Source of the DNA: Kosmotoga arenicorallina S304
Lineage (GTDB): Bacteria > Thermotogota > Thermotogae > Petrotogales > Kosmotogaceae
Reading direction: 5' to 3'
NCBI RefSeq assembly: GCF_001636545.1
Contig: NZ_JFHK01000004.1
Coordinates: forward strand, 62,001-126,000
DNA: 64,000 nucleotides
The notes under the pieces were generated by a model that saw only the letters and a list, made by a program, of their open reading frames with translations, was not told the DNA's origin and ran no database searches. Below are positions 17,111 through 26,630 of this stretch, piece after piece; the stretch's first letter is position 1; the number at the start of each line of letters is the position of its first letter. The position numbers were made by a program, and so were the translations under genes.

Positions 17111-18574
17111 TCACCACTCCTTTCGCTTTGAATTAATTCTTCCTGCAAGATCCAATAGATATTTTTTTCTTTCAGATGTAAAAGATTTATTTTCAAGAAA
17201 TTCAATGGCATCATCACCGGTTATATTGGCTATGCTGAATTGCATAACTGATTCTTTCACACTTTCAAAATCCGCTTTTACATTTTTCATATTGAGCCAG
17301 TTTCGCAACTCAAACTCAATTTTCCGCAGTTTGTCCATATCTTGCATTGGCAACTTTCCAAAAGGAGTTCCAGGTTTTGGTATCAATGGATTCAAACTAA
17401 CTATCACCTGGGAATATCCCATTTTCCTTGCCTCATGTACGTGCCTGACAATGCCTTCTCTATCTTCTCCGGTTTCAAAAATTGCTCCATAGATGTAATA
17501 TAGCTTCACTTTTTTAAAGCCGGCAACCAGGCCCATTTCCAAAGCCGTATGTATATGATCTTCTGTAATTCCCTTTGAAAATTTATTCCTTATCCTCTGG
17601 CTCCCACCTTCCGGGGCAATGGTAAACTGGCTTTGGCCGGAATTTCTTAACAACAGCAACAACTCTTCTGAAAGTGAATCAAGCCTTAACGAGGAAACTG
17701 ATACCTTAAACTTCCGCTCATTGAGATAGGTTATAGCTTCCTCAAGCCAGGGATAGTCAGTAACGGTTGCTGCAACAAGGCCAACATTTTCAATGCGCCC
17801 TTTGAGAAGATCAAGACTTTTCTTCAATTCCTCAACGGGCAGAAATCTTTCCTTGCCAAAAGCATGGCCAGCCACACAAAACTTACATGCCCTCTTGCAT
17901 CCTCGTCCAATCTCGATTAAAAACCTGGGTCCAAAAGCGGAATTGTTTGTTATAAAAACGCTCCTTGAAAGCTTTTGAGATATGGCGGGGGAAAACAATT
18001 CTCCTTTAACTGCATGGGGATCTTCATTGAGAGCTTCTACTATTTCTTGCCGGCTTTCTTTCCCTGTCAAAGACCTCAAAATTGCTAAAAATCTGTCAGT
18101 CAAATCCCCCGAATGAACCACATCTCCAACCAAGCCTAAAAGCGCATTGTTGAAATAAGTTAGAGCTCCACCGATAATAATCACTGGATGAAATCCATTT
18201 CTTTTTTTGGATAGTACTGGCACTTTGTAACTGCGCAGGATATCGATAATGTTAAGTACATCCAGCTCAAAGTGAATAGAAAAAGCCCATATTCTGAACT
18301 CATCCAGCGGTTTCAAGGAATCTATTGAATAGAACTTTTTGAATGATCTATCAAAAAAGAACCTTTCACATTTCACATTTGGTAAAGCATTAAAGCGCGC
18401 ATATAAATCGTGAAAAGATAAGCTCGCGCTGGCAACTTCGTATACATTCGGGTAAATCAATGCGATTTCCAGTGAACCATTTAAATCAATGGGTTCAAGA
18501 AAGTTCTCCCCATTTTTCAAAGCCAGGACTTTATTGTATTCGCGCCACGAATCCAAAGTCCTAGGCTTTCTCAC
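17111..18574 (-). CDS. B12-binding-type radical SAM protein
   Basis: 487 residues. The N-terminal ~200 residues form a Rossmann-like region as in cobalamin-binding radical SAM proteins (IALIYPNVYEVA, VIIIGGALTYFN), but no clear DxHxxG motif is visible, so cobalamin may not bind. The radical SAM core has CKRACKFC (CX3CX2C), SSLRLDSLSEEL and FTIAPEGGSQRIR. The C-terminal segment is helical. Substrate unknown; related Thermotogota and clostridial proteins are often annotated only as Fe-S oxidoreductases. It starts at GTG 18574 with GGGAGG upstream and overlaps the previous gene by 14 bases. Confidence 0.85.
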   Translation of the reverse strand: MRKPRTLDSWREYNKVLALKNGENFLEPIDLNGSLEIALIYPNVYEVASASLSFHDLYARFNALPNVKCERFFFDRSFKKFYSIDSLKPLDEFRIWAFSIHFELDVLNIIDILRSYKVPVLSKKRNGFHPVIIIGGALTYFNNALLGLVGDVVHSGDLTDRFLAILRSLTGKESRQEIVEALNEDPHAVKGELFSPAISQKLSRSVFITNNSAFGPRFLIEIGRGCKRACKFCVAGHAFGKERFLPVEELKKSLDLLKGRIENVGLVAATVTDYPWLEEAITYLNERKFKVSVSSLRLDSLSEELLLLLRNSGQSQFTIAPEGGSQRIRNKFSKGITEDHIHTALEMGLVAGFKKVKLYYIYGAIFETGEDREGIVRHVHEARKMGYSQVIVSLNPLIPKPGTPFGKLPMQDMDKLRKIEFELRNWLNMKNVKADFESVKESVMQFSIANITGDDAIEFLENKSFTSERKKYLLDLAGRINSKRKEW

Positions 18575-18956
18575 TTAGTTTCCTCCCGATGCTTTCAAGC
18601 GAAACCTTTCGCCTTACCAGAGTAAACTTTGCCACCAGATTGCTTTCCTGCTTTGCGGTACCGTCAAATACAACATTCTTTCCCTTCACATTGACAGTGA
18701 AATTCAACTCCAAAGGTCTTTTGATCAATGCGATATCAAGATGTTCTAACTTGACAAAAGTAACCACAAATACTTCCGATTCAGATTCAAAAGAGCTCAG
18801 CATTTCACGTGAGAAGTTCAGCAGTAATTTTTGCATACCGCTAGTTGACAAAAGATTTAACCCTTCAATATCTGAACGCTCTTTCCACAGAAAATCGGTA
18901 TTATCAATTTCAAGAGTTGCGGTAAATTGCTTTCCATCTAATTCTTCGAGCCTCAT
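18561..18956 (-). CDS. Small protein, possibly hotdog-fold (thioesterase-like)
   Basis: 131 residues; I do not firmly recognise it. The pattern of a central helix (TSGMQKLLLNFSREML) followed by three to four long beta strands (EVFVVTFVKLEHLDIALIKR, LELNFTVNVKGKNVVF, LVAKFTLVRRKV) resembles FlK-like hotdog thioesterases. A catalytic residue cannot be assigned with certainty. It overlaps the ftsH stop by ATGA and the radical SAM gene by 14 bases, so it is translated as part of that operon. Confidence 0.5.
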   Translation of the reverse strand: MRLEELDGKQFTATLEIDNTDFLWKERSDIEGLNLLSTSGMQKLLLNFSREMLSSFESESEVFVVTFVKLEHLDIALIKRPLELNFTVNVKGKNVVFDGTAKQESNLVAKFTLVRRKVSLESIGRKLSEKA

Positions 18957-20878
18957 ACTTCTTTCCTTTCGCTTCTAACAGCCTTTGGCTCCTTGTCGGC
19001 ATTTGCTTCATTTTCGTCTTCGACCTCTGGTTCACGGTAATAATTGCCTTCCTCGACAAGCCCTACAATCTCAGCAAGCTCCTTGCCGGTAATTGTTTCT
19101 TTCTCTATAAGATCGTTTGCGGCTTCATCCAATTTATCTCTGAACTTTATTATGATTTCCTTTGCTTGGTCATAAGCATTCAAAACTATCTTTTTAACTT
19201 CGTTATCAATCTCGCTCGCAATTTCTTCGCTATAATTTCTCATGCGCGTTAATTCGCGTCCCAGAAATACCTCGCTTTCTTCTTTACCCCAGGCAATCGG
19301 TCCAAGCCTTTCACTCATACCCAGCTGGCAAACCATTGCCCTGGCAATAGTGGTGGCTTTTTCAAGATCGTTAGCCGCACCTGTTGTAATCTCGCCAAAC
19401 ACAACTTCCTCAGCAGCCCTGCCTCCAAGAATTTGAGCAAGGTTATCCAACATCTCTGTTTTGGAATTGAGATATCTGTCTTCAGCAGGTAAACTCTGTG
19501 TAAAGCCAAGGGCAGCAACACCTCTGGGAATTACTGAAATTTTATGAACAGGATATGCATTTGGCAGCGTCAATCCAACAAGGGCATGCCCCAGTTCGTG
19601 ATATGCAACCACACGCTTTTCTCTGGGATTCATTACCTTCGACTTCTTTGCAGGACCTGCAATAACCCTGTCTATAGCTTCATCAAATTCACTCGCTCCT
19701 ATAAGTTTTCTCTTTCGCCGGGCTGCGAGTATGGCAGCTTCGTTTACAAGGTTCTCCAGATCTGCACCAACAAAACCGGGAGTCCTTTTTGCGAGCAGCC
19801 ATACATCTATATCTGGATCGACTGGTTTTCCGCGCATGTGAATTTTCAGGATTTCCGCTCTTCCTTTTACATCTGGTGGATCGACAGAGATTTTCTTGTC
19901 AAATCTTCCGGGTCTGAGAAGCGCTCTATCAAGAATATCAGGTCTGTTCGTTGCAGCCATCACGATAACACCTGATTTTTCATCAAAGCCATCCATTTCA
20001 ACGAGGATCTGGTTAAGGGTTTGTTCTCTCTCATCATGACCGCCGCCAAGTCCTGCGCCTCTATGACGGCCAACAGCATCAATTTCATCAATGAAAATTA
20101 TTGACGGGGCGTTTGCTTTCGCCTGAGCAAAAAGGTCTCTAACCCGAGCTGCACCAACTCCAACAAAAAGCTCAACGAAGTCAGAGCCACTTATGAAGAA
20201 AAAGGGAACATCAGCTTCTCCTGCCACAGCTCTTGCAAGAAGGGTTTTTCCTGTTCCCGGAGGCCCCACAAGCAGAATACCCTTGGGCATCCTTGCACCG
20301 GTTTCAGAAAAGACATTTGGGTCTTTTAGATAACTGACCGCATCCTTTAATTCCTCAACAGCTTCATCCACCCCAGCAACATCTTTAAAACTCACCTTTT
20401 TTCCTGAAGCTATGTACTTCTTCGCAGGGCTCTTTGTAAATGTAAAAGCTTGCGAGCTCCTTCCTGATAAGGAACGCATGGCAAAGAACCAGATGAAGAT
20501 GATAATTGCGAGGGGGATTATTGTCCCGAGCAAGTTAACCCAGAACATAGAATCATTGCCTTTCTCGTATCTGACCTCTACACCTTTCTTTACCAGATCA
20601 TCAATAAGAGTCTGAAACTGGTCAGTGGAGAGAGTTTGCGGAGATACATAGGTTTGATAAGCCTTGGGTTTGCCGCTTACGAACTTTGAATAAGCAACCC
20701 GACCGTCATCATATATGACCATTTCTTCTATGTTATTCAGCTCAAGTTCATGAATAAATTCGCTATACTGCACCGTGTTTATTTCATTGCTAGGATAGAG
20801 ACCCCTAAGTGCTATTATGAGAAAAATGCCAAAAACAAGATAAAATAAAATCATACCAAATCTGGGTCTACGTTCCAC
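18953..20878 (-). CDS. ftsH: ATP-dependent zinc metalloprotease FtsH
   Basis: 641 residues: a membrane helix near residues 8-26, a periplasmic domain, a second helix (~120-140), an AAA+ domain (Walker A GPPGTGKT, Walker [31 protein letters not shown]) and an M41 peptidase domain with zinc motif HELGH. It degrades misassembled membrane and some cytosolic proteins. GTG 20878 is preferred: AAAGGAGGT lies just upstream and the length then fits the family. A longer frame starting 39 codons earlier would bury 128 bases inside tilS. It overlaps the tilS end by 11 bases. Confidence 0.95.
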   Translation of the reverse strand: MERRPRFGMILFYLVFGIFLIIALRGLYPSNEINTVQYSEFIHELELNNIEEMVIYDDGRVAYSKFVSGKPKAYQTYVSPQTLSTDQFQTLIDDLVKKGVEVRYEKGNDSMFWVNLLGTIIPLAIIIFIWFFAMRSLSGRSSQAFTFTKSPAKKYIASGKKVSFKDVAGVDEAVEELKDAVSYLKDPNVFSETGARMPKGILLVGPPGTGKTLLARAVAGEADVPFFFISGSDFVELFVGVGAARVRDLFAQAKANAPSIIFIDEIDAVGRHRGAGLGGGHDEREQTLNQILVEMDGFDEKSGVIVMAATNRPDILDRALLRPGRFDKKISVDPPDVKGRAEILKIHMRGKPVDPDIDVWLLAKRTPGFVGADLENLVNEAAILAARRKRKLIGASEFDEAIDRVIAGPAKKSKVMNPREKRVVAYHELGHALVGLTLPNAYPVHKISVIPRGVAALGFTQSLPAEDRYLNSKTEMLDNLAQILGGRAAEEVVFGEITTGAANDLEKATTIARAMVCQLGMSERLGPIAWGKEESEVFLGRELTRMRNYSEEIASEIDNEVKKIVLNAYDQAKEIIIKFRDKLDEAANDLIEKETITGKELAEIVGLVEEGNYYREPEVEDENEANADKEPKAVRSERKEV

Positions 20879-22262
20879 GTGTTGACCTCCTTTCGAACTT
20901 AAAGAGGAGAAGTTCACTTCTCTTATTGCTGCTTCTGCAAAGCTCGCTGGCTCTAACTCCGGGAACCCATAAAATCCTTTTTTCATTGTCTTCAAGAACC
21001 ATAAGACCTGCTAATACATCAGGCGGGGCTTCCCGGGCTGCTAGCGATATAACGTTTTTCATACTGTTCAGCCCAAAGGGCATAAATTTATCACTTTCGC
21101 TCGCACTTCTTAGCCAAAGGGGAAAGCTGATTATATCTGCCGGACATACGGCTTTATAACCTCCATCTATGTCCTCCGGTATGTTTTTAACCACGCTGAT
21201 AACTATTTTGCCTGTTTCCGTTTCAATATCCACAGGTAATGTTTCAATTACCTTTGACCAGATATTGCCTGCCAGAGATACCTTATTAAACACAATATAC
21301 TTCCCTCTGCTTACGCATTCAACACCATCTGCGAATTGGATTTTCCAGCCACCCGTTGATGATATTAGAAGCCTTTTAAAGGCCATCACCCTTTCCCGGG
21401 TTGGTGGATAACCTTTTTCAGAAAGACGTTGAACAATCGCTCTCACGTATTCAGCAACTATTGCCCATTCACTGGATGTTAAAGCTTTCCTTTCAATAAG
21501 TGCTTTCCCATTCTTCCAGAAAGTTAATTCCAGCAATCTGGTAATATCTTTTTCCAAAGAACTATAACTCTCTGAAACATTCAGAAAAAACCTCCAAAAA
21601 GCCTCTTCATATGATGGGTTTAGCTCTTTCAATAATGGCATTATTCGATGCCTGATAAAATTTCTGTCGTAATCCTCAATAATGTTTGTTTTATCGCTAT
21701 TATAAGGAACCATGTTAATTGTAACATAATCTTTGATATCATGCACCGGTATGAAAAGGAATGGGCGTATTATGTCTCCATCAATTGGCTTCATTCCCAA
21801 CATCCCTCTAAGACCTGTTCCACGAATCAGTCGCATCAAAATAGTTTCAGCTAAATCATTCAAATGATGAGCAATGGCAATTTTATCAGCTTGCAGGATC
21901 ATTTTTGCTCTTTTTAGAAACTCCATTCGCTTTAGCCTTGCTGCCTCTTCAGGGGACAACCCCTTGTTTTCAGATATGAATTTTTTCACATCAGTTTTTT
22001 CATGGTAAAAGGCTATTTTTCTTTTTTCGCAAAATGCCTTGACCATTTCGGCTTCCCTTTGACCTTCATAACCTCTAAGACCATGGTCAAGGTTTGCGGC
22101 AACTATTTCACATTTTAACAAAGTGGAGTTTGCACCAAGAAAGTGAAGAAGAGCCATTGAATCCTTACCGCCAGATACCGCTATGAGAATCTTTTCGCCC
22201 GGTTTGATCAATTCATATGTTTTGATAAATTCAAGTACTTTTTCTTCAAATGCGGAAGCCAA
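20868..22262 (-). CDS. tilS: tRNA(Ile)-lysidine synthase
   Basis: 464 residues. It converts C34 of the CAU-anticodon tRNA-Ile to lysidine with ATP and lysine. The PP-loop SGGKDS is at 30-35; then LDHGLRG, PEEAARLKR, IAHHLNDLAETILMRL and RGTGLRGM follow as in TilS. The C-terminal portion holds the TilS substrate-binding/C domains. It starts at TTG 22262 behind AGGAAGTGA. It sits only 18 bases after the T-tract of the tRNA-Thr terminator and is followed by ftsH, the same tilS-ftsH order found in many bacteria. Confidence 0.93.
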   Translation of the reverse strand: MASAFEEKVLEFIKTYELIKPGEKILIAVSGGKDSMALLHFLGANSTLLKCEIVAANLDHGLRGYEGQREAEMVKAFCEKRKIAFYHEKTDVKKFISENKGLSPEEAARLKRMEFLKRAKMILQADKIAIAHHLNDLAETILMRLIRGTGLRGMLGMKPIDGDIIRPFLFIPVHDIKDYVTINMVPYNSDKTNIIEDYDRNFIRHRIMPLLKELNPSYEEAFWRFFLNVSESYSSLEKDITRLLELTFWKNGKALIERKALTSSEWAIVAEYVRAIVQRLSEKGYPPTRERVMAFKRLLISSTGGWKIQFADGVECVSRGKYIVFNKVSLAGNIWSKVIETLPVDIETETGKIVISVVKNIPEDIDGGYKAVCPADIISFPLWLRSASESDKFMPFGLNSMKNVISLAAREAPPDVLAGLMVLEDNEKRILWVPGVRASELCRSSNKRSELLLFKFERRSTRGT

Positions 22263-22280
22263 TTAAATCACTTCCTATAC

Positions 22281-22307
22281 TAAAATTAAAGCGCCCCCAA
22301 GGGCGCT
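22281..22307 (-). terminator. Rho-independent terminator of tRNA-Thr(CGT)
   Basis: The stem AGCGCCC/GGGCGCT with a four-base loop (22290-22307) starts at the last base of the tRNA CCA end and is followed on the minus strand by TTTAATTTTA. The T-tract is interrupted, so termination may be leaky; tilS starts 18 bases further on. Confidence 0.85.
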
Positions 22308-22382
22308 GGAGCCAACGGTGGGACTTGAACCCACAACCTGCTCATTACGAATGAGCCGCTCTGCCGATTGAGCTACGTTGGC
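22307..22382 (-). tRNA. tRNA-Thr (anticodon CGT)
   Basis: 76 bases including an encoded CCA end. The full cloverleaf folds: acceptor GCCAACG/CGTTGGC, D stem GCTC/GAGC, anticodon stem GCTCA/TGAGC with loop TTCGTAA (anticodon CGU), T stem GTGGG/CCCAC with loop TTCAAGT, discriminator T. It reads ACG codons. Confidence 0.96.
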
Positions 22383-22392
22383 ACTCAGCAGT

Positions 22393-22421
22393 ATTTTACC
22401 TTAGCAAGCAAAAAGTGTCAA
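22393..22421 (-). promoter_or_regulatory. Sigma-A-type promoter of tRNA-Thr(CGT)
   Basis: On the minus strand a perfect TTGACA (22416-22421) and TAAAAT (22393-22398) are separated by 17 bases, and the tRNA 5' end follows ten bases after the -10 box. The promoter lies just after the rny stop codon. Confidence 0.88.
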
Positions 22422-22425
22422 ATGG

Positions 22426-23952
22426 CTAACTTGCATATGCAACGCTACGCCTTTCCCTTATCACAGTTACTTTTACCACACCAGGGTATTCCATTTCTTC
22501 CTCAATTTTCCTTGCTATGTCGGCTGCCAGTTTTTCTGCAAGGATATCGTCGACTTTATCAGGTTCTACTATGACTCTCAATTCCCTTCCAGCTTGAATT
22601 GCGTAAGCTTTTTCGATGTGACTGAAACGCATAGCTATTTCTTCGAGTCTTTCCAAGCGTTTGATGTACATATCAAGGGATTCACGTCGTGCTCCGGGCC
22701 TTGCAGCAGAAATTGCATCTGCTGCAGCAATAAGCACACTTTCCGGAGAAGTTGCTTCCGTTTCGCCGTGGTGATATTGAATCATATTTACAACATCGGG
22801 CTTCTCTCCATACCGTTTGGCAATTTCGCCGCCGATTATAGCATGAGATCCTTCAAGCTCATGATCCACAGCTTTACCAAGGTCATGAAGCAATGCGCCT
22901 CTCTTGATTTTGTCAACGTTAAGGCCAAGTTCAGCAGCCATAAGAGCTGCTATTTGAGCTACCTCTACTGAATGGTCGAGAACATTTTGACCATAACTTG
23001 TTCTGTATTTAAGACGTCCAAGGAGCTTTACTAATTCAGGATGCATAGAGGGGATGCCCACTTTCATCAGGGCTTCCTGTCCAGCTTCCTTTATTTCTGA
23101 ATATATAGTTTTCTTAGCCTTTTCATAAATTTCCTCGATCCTTGCAGGATGAATTCTCCCATCTTCTACCAACCTTTCGAGCGTTAATTTTGCTATAGCC
23201 CTTCGAAGGGGGTTGAAACAGGAGACAACAACTATTTCAGGCGTATCATCAATAATCAAGTCAGCACCCGTGAGCTTTTCAAAGGCTCTGATGTTCCTTC
23301 CTTCTCGTCCGATAATTCTGCCTTTCATCTCATCCGACGGCAGGCTAACAGTGCTCACAGTAATATCTCCGGTTATATCAGCCGCATAGCGCTGGACAGC
23401 ACTAACAACAACCCACTTAGCGTGTTTCATAGCTTCTTCCTCATATTGCTCTTTTATCTGCTTAAAGCGCTGGGCAATTTCGTATTCGTAAACTTCCTCA
23501 GCTCTTCTTAACACCTGTTCGCGGGCTTCTTCAGGCGTAAGCTCGGAGAGCTCGTACAGTTTCCTTTCAGCAGCTTCTTTGAGCTTTTCAATTTCAGAAG
23601 TCTTGCTTTCAAGCTCTCGTTTCATTTTTTCAAGGGTTTCTTCCTTTCTCTCGAGATTATCTTCACGCCTTGAAAGCCTTTCATCCCATTGTTTGAGCTC
23701 TTCGCGTTCCTTCCGAATCTCCCTCTCCATTTCTTCTCTGAACTTATGAAGCTCTTCTCTGCCTTCTATCAGAGCCTTTTTCCTCAAATGCTCCGCTTCT
23801 TCCAAAGCTCTCTTTTTAATTGATTCAGCGTCCTGCTTGGAAGCCTTCAAATGTTCCTCCAGTTTATTTTTTACTCTTTTTGTTACCAGTGGAACAGCTA
23901 TGAAGGTTATTGCTATTCCCAATGCAAGACCAATGAGAATTCCAATTGTCAT
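22426..23952 (-). CDS. rny: Ribonuclease Y
   Basis: 508 residues: an N-terminal membrane anchor (~2-24), a long charged coiled coil (~25-190; KEREELKQWDERL-type repeats), a KH domain (GRIIGREGRNIRAFE) and an HD domain (HSVEVAQIAA, LLHDLGKAVDHE). RNase Y is the membrane-bound endoribonuclease that starts mRNA decay and organises the degradosome in bacteria lacking RNase E. It follows recX by 53 bases, an order common in Thermotogota. Confidence 0.95.
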   Translation of the reverse strand: MTIGILIGLALGIAITFIAVPLVTKRVKNKLEEHLKASKQDAESIKKRALEEAEHLRKKALIEGREELHKFREEMEREIRKEREELKQWDERLSRREDNLERKEETLEKMKRELESKTSEIEKLKEAAERKLYELSELTPEEAREQVLRRAEEVYEYEIAQRFKQIKEQYEEEAMKHAKWVVVSAVQRYAADITGDITVSTVSLPSDEMKGRIIGREGRNIRAFEKLTGADLIIDDTPEIVVVSCFNPLRRAIAKLTLERLVEDGRIHPARIEEIYEKAKKTIYSEIKEAGQEALMKVGIPSMHPELVKLLGRLKYRTSYGQNVLDHSVEVAQIAALMAAELGLNVDKIKRGALLHDLGKAVDHELEGSHAIIGGEIAKRYGEKPDVVNMIQYHHGETEATSPESVLIAAADAISAARPGARRESLDMYIKRLERLEEIAMRFSHIEKAYAIQAGRELRVIVEPDKVDDILAEKLAADIARKIEEEMEYPGVVKVTVIRERRSVAYAS

Positions 23953-24005
23953 ATTACACGCTGGTATTTAAACCCATTCGGGATATTCCAGCTCCCTCCT
24001 TCCTT

Positions 24006-24488
24006 CTACATATCCTGTGAGATTGAAACTTCTTTAAGAACAGTGACTATCATGGAGTTAGTGAATCCTCTCCGATATAGCTTGGCTTTTAGCTTTTCCA
24101 ACGATTTTGCATCTTTAAAATCGGTCCTTGCCCTTTCAACGTACCGCTTTAGTATTGAGTTTATGTCTATTTCCATTTCGAGCTTTCTTAATGTTTTTTC
24201 AACTATATCCTTATCCACTCCGAAATTTATTAATTCTCTTCTTATTCTGTGAGGTCCTTTAAAGTGTATTGTCAATGAATCGTAGGCATATAACCATGCA
24301 AAGGATTCATCGTTGACAAATCCGTATTCTTTTAGCCAGTTAATTACCTCTGTTATCAATACAAAAGAATAACCTTTTTCTTTGAGTTTTGCAATTAATT
24401 CCTTTTCTGCTCTTGAACGATACTTGAGCAATCTCAAAGCATAGGCCTTTGCTGTTTCAAAGTCCCGTTCCCTTTCATTTCCCGCCAT
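24006..24488 (-). CDS. recX: Regulatory protein RecX
   Basis: 160 residues with three RecX-type helical repeats: [15 protein letters not shown] and [15 protein letters not shown] (repeat 1), [16 protein letters not shown] (repeat 2), [15 protein letters not shown] (repeat 3). RecX binds and modulates RecA filaments. ATG 24488 is preferred because the N-terminus then matches the family; a frame starting 26 codons earlier would lie inside recA's tail. Its start overlaps the recA stop by 14 bases, so it is probably translationally coupled to recA. Confidence 0.85.
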   Translation of the reverse strand: MAGNERERDFETAKAYALRLLKYRSRAEKELIAKLKEKGYSFVLITEVINWLKEYGFVNDESFAWLYAYDSLTIHFKGPHRIRRELINFGVDKDIVEKTLRKLEMEIDINSILKRYVERARTDFKDAKSLEKLKAKLYRRGFTNSMIVTVLKEVSISQDM

Positions 24489-25533
24489 TGCCCTCTTCTT
24501 TGCCTTCTCCCTCGGGTTTAACAAGCGGAAGTTCGTATTTTGAACGAATCCTGTTTTCAATTTCAAGCAAAAGCTGTGGATTGCTGCTCAGAAATTCCAC
24601 TCCGTTGTTTTTTCCTTGCCCGAGGCTGATTTCTTTGCCGTCTTCTGAAATGTATGTGTACCATGCTCCTTTTCTCTCTATCATACCTTCTTTGACACCA
24701 AGATTGAACAGTTCGTTGTTGTGATCAATACCTTTACCGTATATGAGATCGACTTTGGTATCTTTGAAAGGTGGTGCTACTTTGTTTTTAACCACCTTTA
24801 TTGTTACTTCATTGCCTATTACTTCGTTGCCTTCTCTAAGAGCCGAACTTCTTCGGACTTCCAACCTCACGGATGAATAAAACTTCAGTGCTACGCCCCC
24901 GGTTGTTGTCTCAGGATTTCCATATACCACACCTATTTTCATTCTGGTCTGATTAATGAACATGACTATACTTCTGGATTTGCTAACAGTTCCTGCTATC
25001 TTTCGGAGGGCTTGTGACATCAATCTCGCCTGAAGACCGACCTGCAATTCACCCATAGAACCTTCTATTTCAGCTCTTGGAACCAGTGCTGCTACCGAAT
25101 CAACAACAACCAGGTCCACGGCATTTGATCTAACAAGCCCCTCGACAATCTCCAGAGCTTGTTCGCCATAATCCGGCTGGGAAATGAGCAAACTGTCAAC
25201 ATCTATTCCAAGTGCTCTGGCATAGCTCATATCTAAAGCGTGTTCAGCATCAACAAAAGCTGCAATCCCTCCCGCCTTTTGAACTTCAGCGATAGCATGA
25301 AGCGCAATAGTTGTTTTGCCACTTGATTCAGCACCATAGATTTCGATGACTCTTCCCCTTGGATATCCTCCAACACCAAGTGCAATATCAAGGGAAAGAG
25401 ATCCACTTGATACGACTTCTACATTGCTTCTGTTTTCTTGATCACCGTAAAGCATTACCGAGCCCTTACCGTATTGCTTTTCAATCTCCTTTATGGCTCT
25501 TTCAAGTGCATTTTTCTTCTCTTTAGAAATCAT
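24475..25533 (-). CDS. recA: Recombinase RecA
   Basis: 352 residues. DNA strand exchange and SOS co-protease core are complete: Walker A GAESSGKT (67-74, with Ala where most have Pro), [18 protein letters not shown] (Walker B), loop L1 [15 protein letters not shown] and loop L2 [14 protein letters not shown]. The C-terminal tail is acidic, glycine-rich and short. ATG 25533 follows a GGAGG site. It overlaps thpR and recX by about a dozen bases on either side. Confidence 0.98.
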   Translation of the reverse strand: MISKEKKNALERAIKEIEKQYGKGSVMLYGDQENRSNVEVVSSGSLSLDIALGVGGYPRGRVIEIYGAESSGKTTIALHAIAEVQKAGGIAAFVDAEHALDMSYARALGIDVDSLLISQPDYGEQALEIVEGLVRSNAVDLVVVDSVAALVPRAEIEGSMGELQVGLQARLMSQALRKIAGTVSKSRSIVMFINQTRMKIGVVYGNPETTTGGVALKFYSSVRLEVRRSSALREGNEVIGNEVTIKVVKNKVAPPFKDTKVDLIYGKGIDHNNELFNLGVKEGMIERKGAWYTYISEDGKEISLGQGKNNGVEFLSSNPQLLLEIENRIRSKYELPLVKPEGEGKEEGNGGK

Positions 25534-26089
25534 GTTTTATCAGACCTCCTTCAAAACTACAGGAAAAAAGTTTTGTATATCTGGCTCCTTCTGGTGAGAG
25601 TTCAGATTTGAACAAGGATATTTCATTTACAGGCACTATCACTTCTTCGAGTTCAACAGTTTCTATGAGTTTTTTCCAGTATGGTGGACTAAATTTCATA
25701 CGTCCAACTGTTATGTGAGCGTGGAAATTCTCTTCAACATTGAACCCCAGGCTCTCTAAAGCCACTCTTGTTTCTCTAAAAAGATTATTCAAGACCACCG
25801 AGGGTTTTACACCTATCCATATTACCCTTGGAAGATTCTTATGCCGGAAAAAACCGAGTTTTCCCGTAGAAAAAGTAAAAGTTGGAAAACCCCTTAGACG
25901 TTTTGATAACATTGAGGCAACCAGTTCCACTTTTTCTCTATCCACTTCGTTAAGGAAAGCCAGCGTCAAATGGGCATTATTTCCGACTACCCAGGAAGCT
26001 TTGAATCCCATTCGCTTAAGCCTTTCAACAACTGTATCCACAATGCTGGAAATTTTTTGGCCAGTATCAATGGCAATAAAGGTTCTCAA
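25523..26089 (-). CDS. thpR: RNA 2',3'-cyclic phosphodiesterase
   Basis: 188 residues of the 2H phosphoesterase superfamily: the two catalytic motifs are HLTLAF and HITVGR, placed about 80 residues apart. ThpR opens 2',3'-cyclic phosphate RNA ends. The start is TTG 26089 behind AAAGGGGGAA, two bases after the pgsA stop. The resulting N-terminus LRTFIAID (initiator Met) matches the family, whereas the longest frame adds 16 residues encoded inside pgsA. Confidence 0.88.
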   Translation of the reverse strand: MRTFIAIDTGQKISSIVDTVVERLKRMGFKASWVVGNNAHLTLAFLNEVDREKVELVASMLSKRLRGFPTFTFSTGKLGFFRHKNLPRVIWIGVKPSVVLNNLFRETRVALESLGFNVEENFHAHITVGRMKFSPPYWKKLIETVELEEVIVPVNEISLFKSELSPEGARYTKLFSCSFEGGLIKHDF

Positions 26090-26090
26090 A

Positions 26091-26630
26091 TTATTTCCCC
26101 CTTTCGCTATTGCGCAGATAACCAGAAACATATACAATGCCGCTAAAAAGGGTTATCAACGCAACAATCCACTGAAGCAATATAACAAATGCTGTGATAT
26201 CCCAGTTCGTAATAACCTGAAGATATAAAAAGCATAATAAAATTATCTGGGAAACTGTTTTGAACTTTCCGAAATAATTGGCTGCTATGATCACCCCTTC
26301 TGAAGCTGCCAGCATCCTTATTCCTGAAACAAAGGTATCCCTGAAGATGATTAAAAACACCAGCCAAAAATTCACCTTGCCGATGAACATGAAAACCAGG
26401 AAAAGTGATGTAATCAAAATTTTGTCAGAGATTTGGTCTAAAAATTTCCCTAAAGTCGATACCTGATTTAATTTTCTCGCAAGCTTTCCGTCCAGGTAAT
26501 CTGTTACAGACGCAATGATAAAAATTGCGAATGACCAGATCGCCCATTCTTTGGGTTCGTAGTACAGCAAAGCCACCAATGGAATTGTTAGTACTATTCT
26601 AGATAGAGTAAGCAAATTAGGTATGCTCAT
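26091..26630 (-). CDS. pgsA: CDP-diacylglycerol--glycerol-3-phosphate 3-phosphatidyltransferase
   Basis: A 179-residue integral membrane enzyme making phosphatidylglycerophosphate. The CDP-alcohol phosphotransferase signature is perfect: D47-G48-x2-A51-R52-x8-G61-x3-D65-x3-D69. Four to five hydrophobic segments are visible. PgsA and other family members share this motif; the PgsA call rests on length and on the rimO-pgsA adjacency seen in many genomes. It overlaps rimO by 14 bases. Confidence 0.88.
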   Translation of the reverse strand: MSIPNLLTLSRIVLTIPLVALLYYEPKEWAIWSFAIFIIASVTDYLDGKLARKLNQVSTLGKFLDQISDKILITSLFLVFMFIGKVNFWLVFLIIFRDTFVSGIRMLAASEGVIIAANYFGKFKTVSQIILLCFLYLQVITNWDITAFVILLQWIVALITLFSGIVYVSGYLRNSERGK

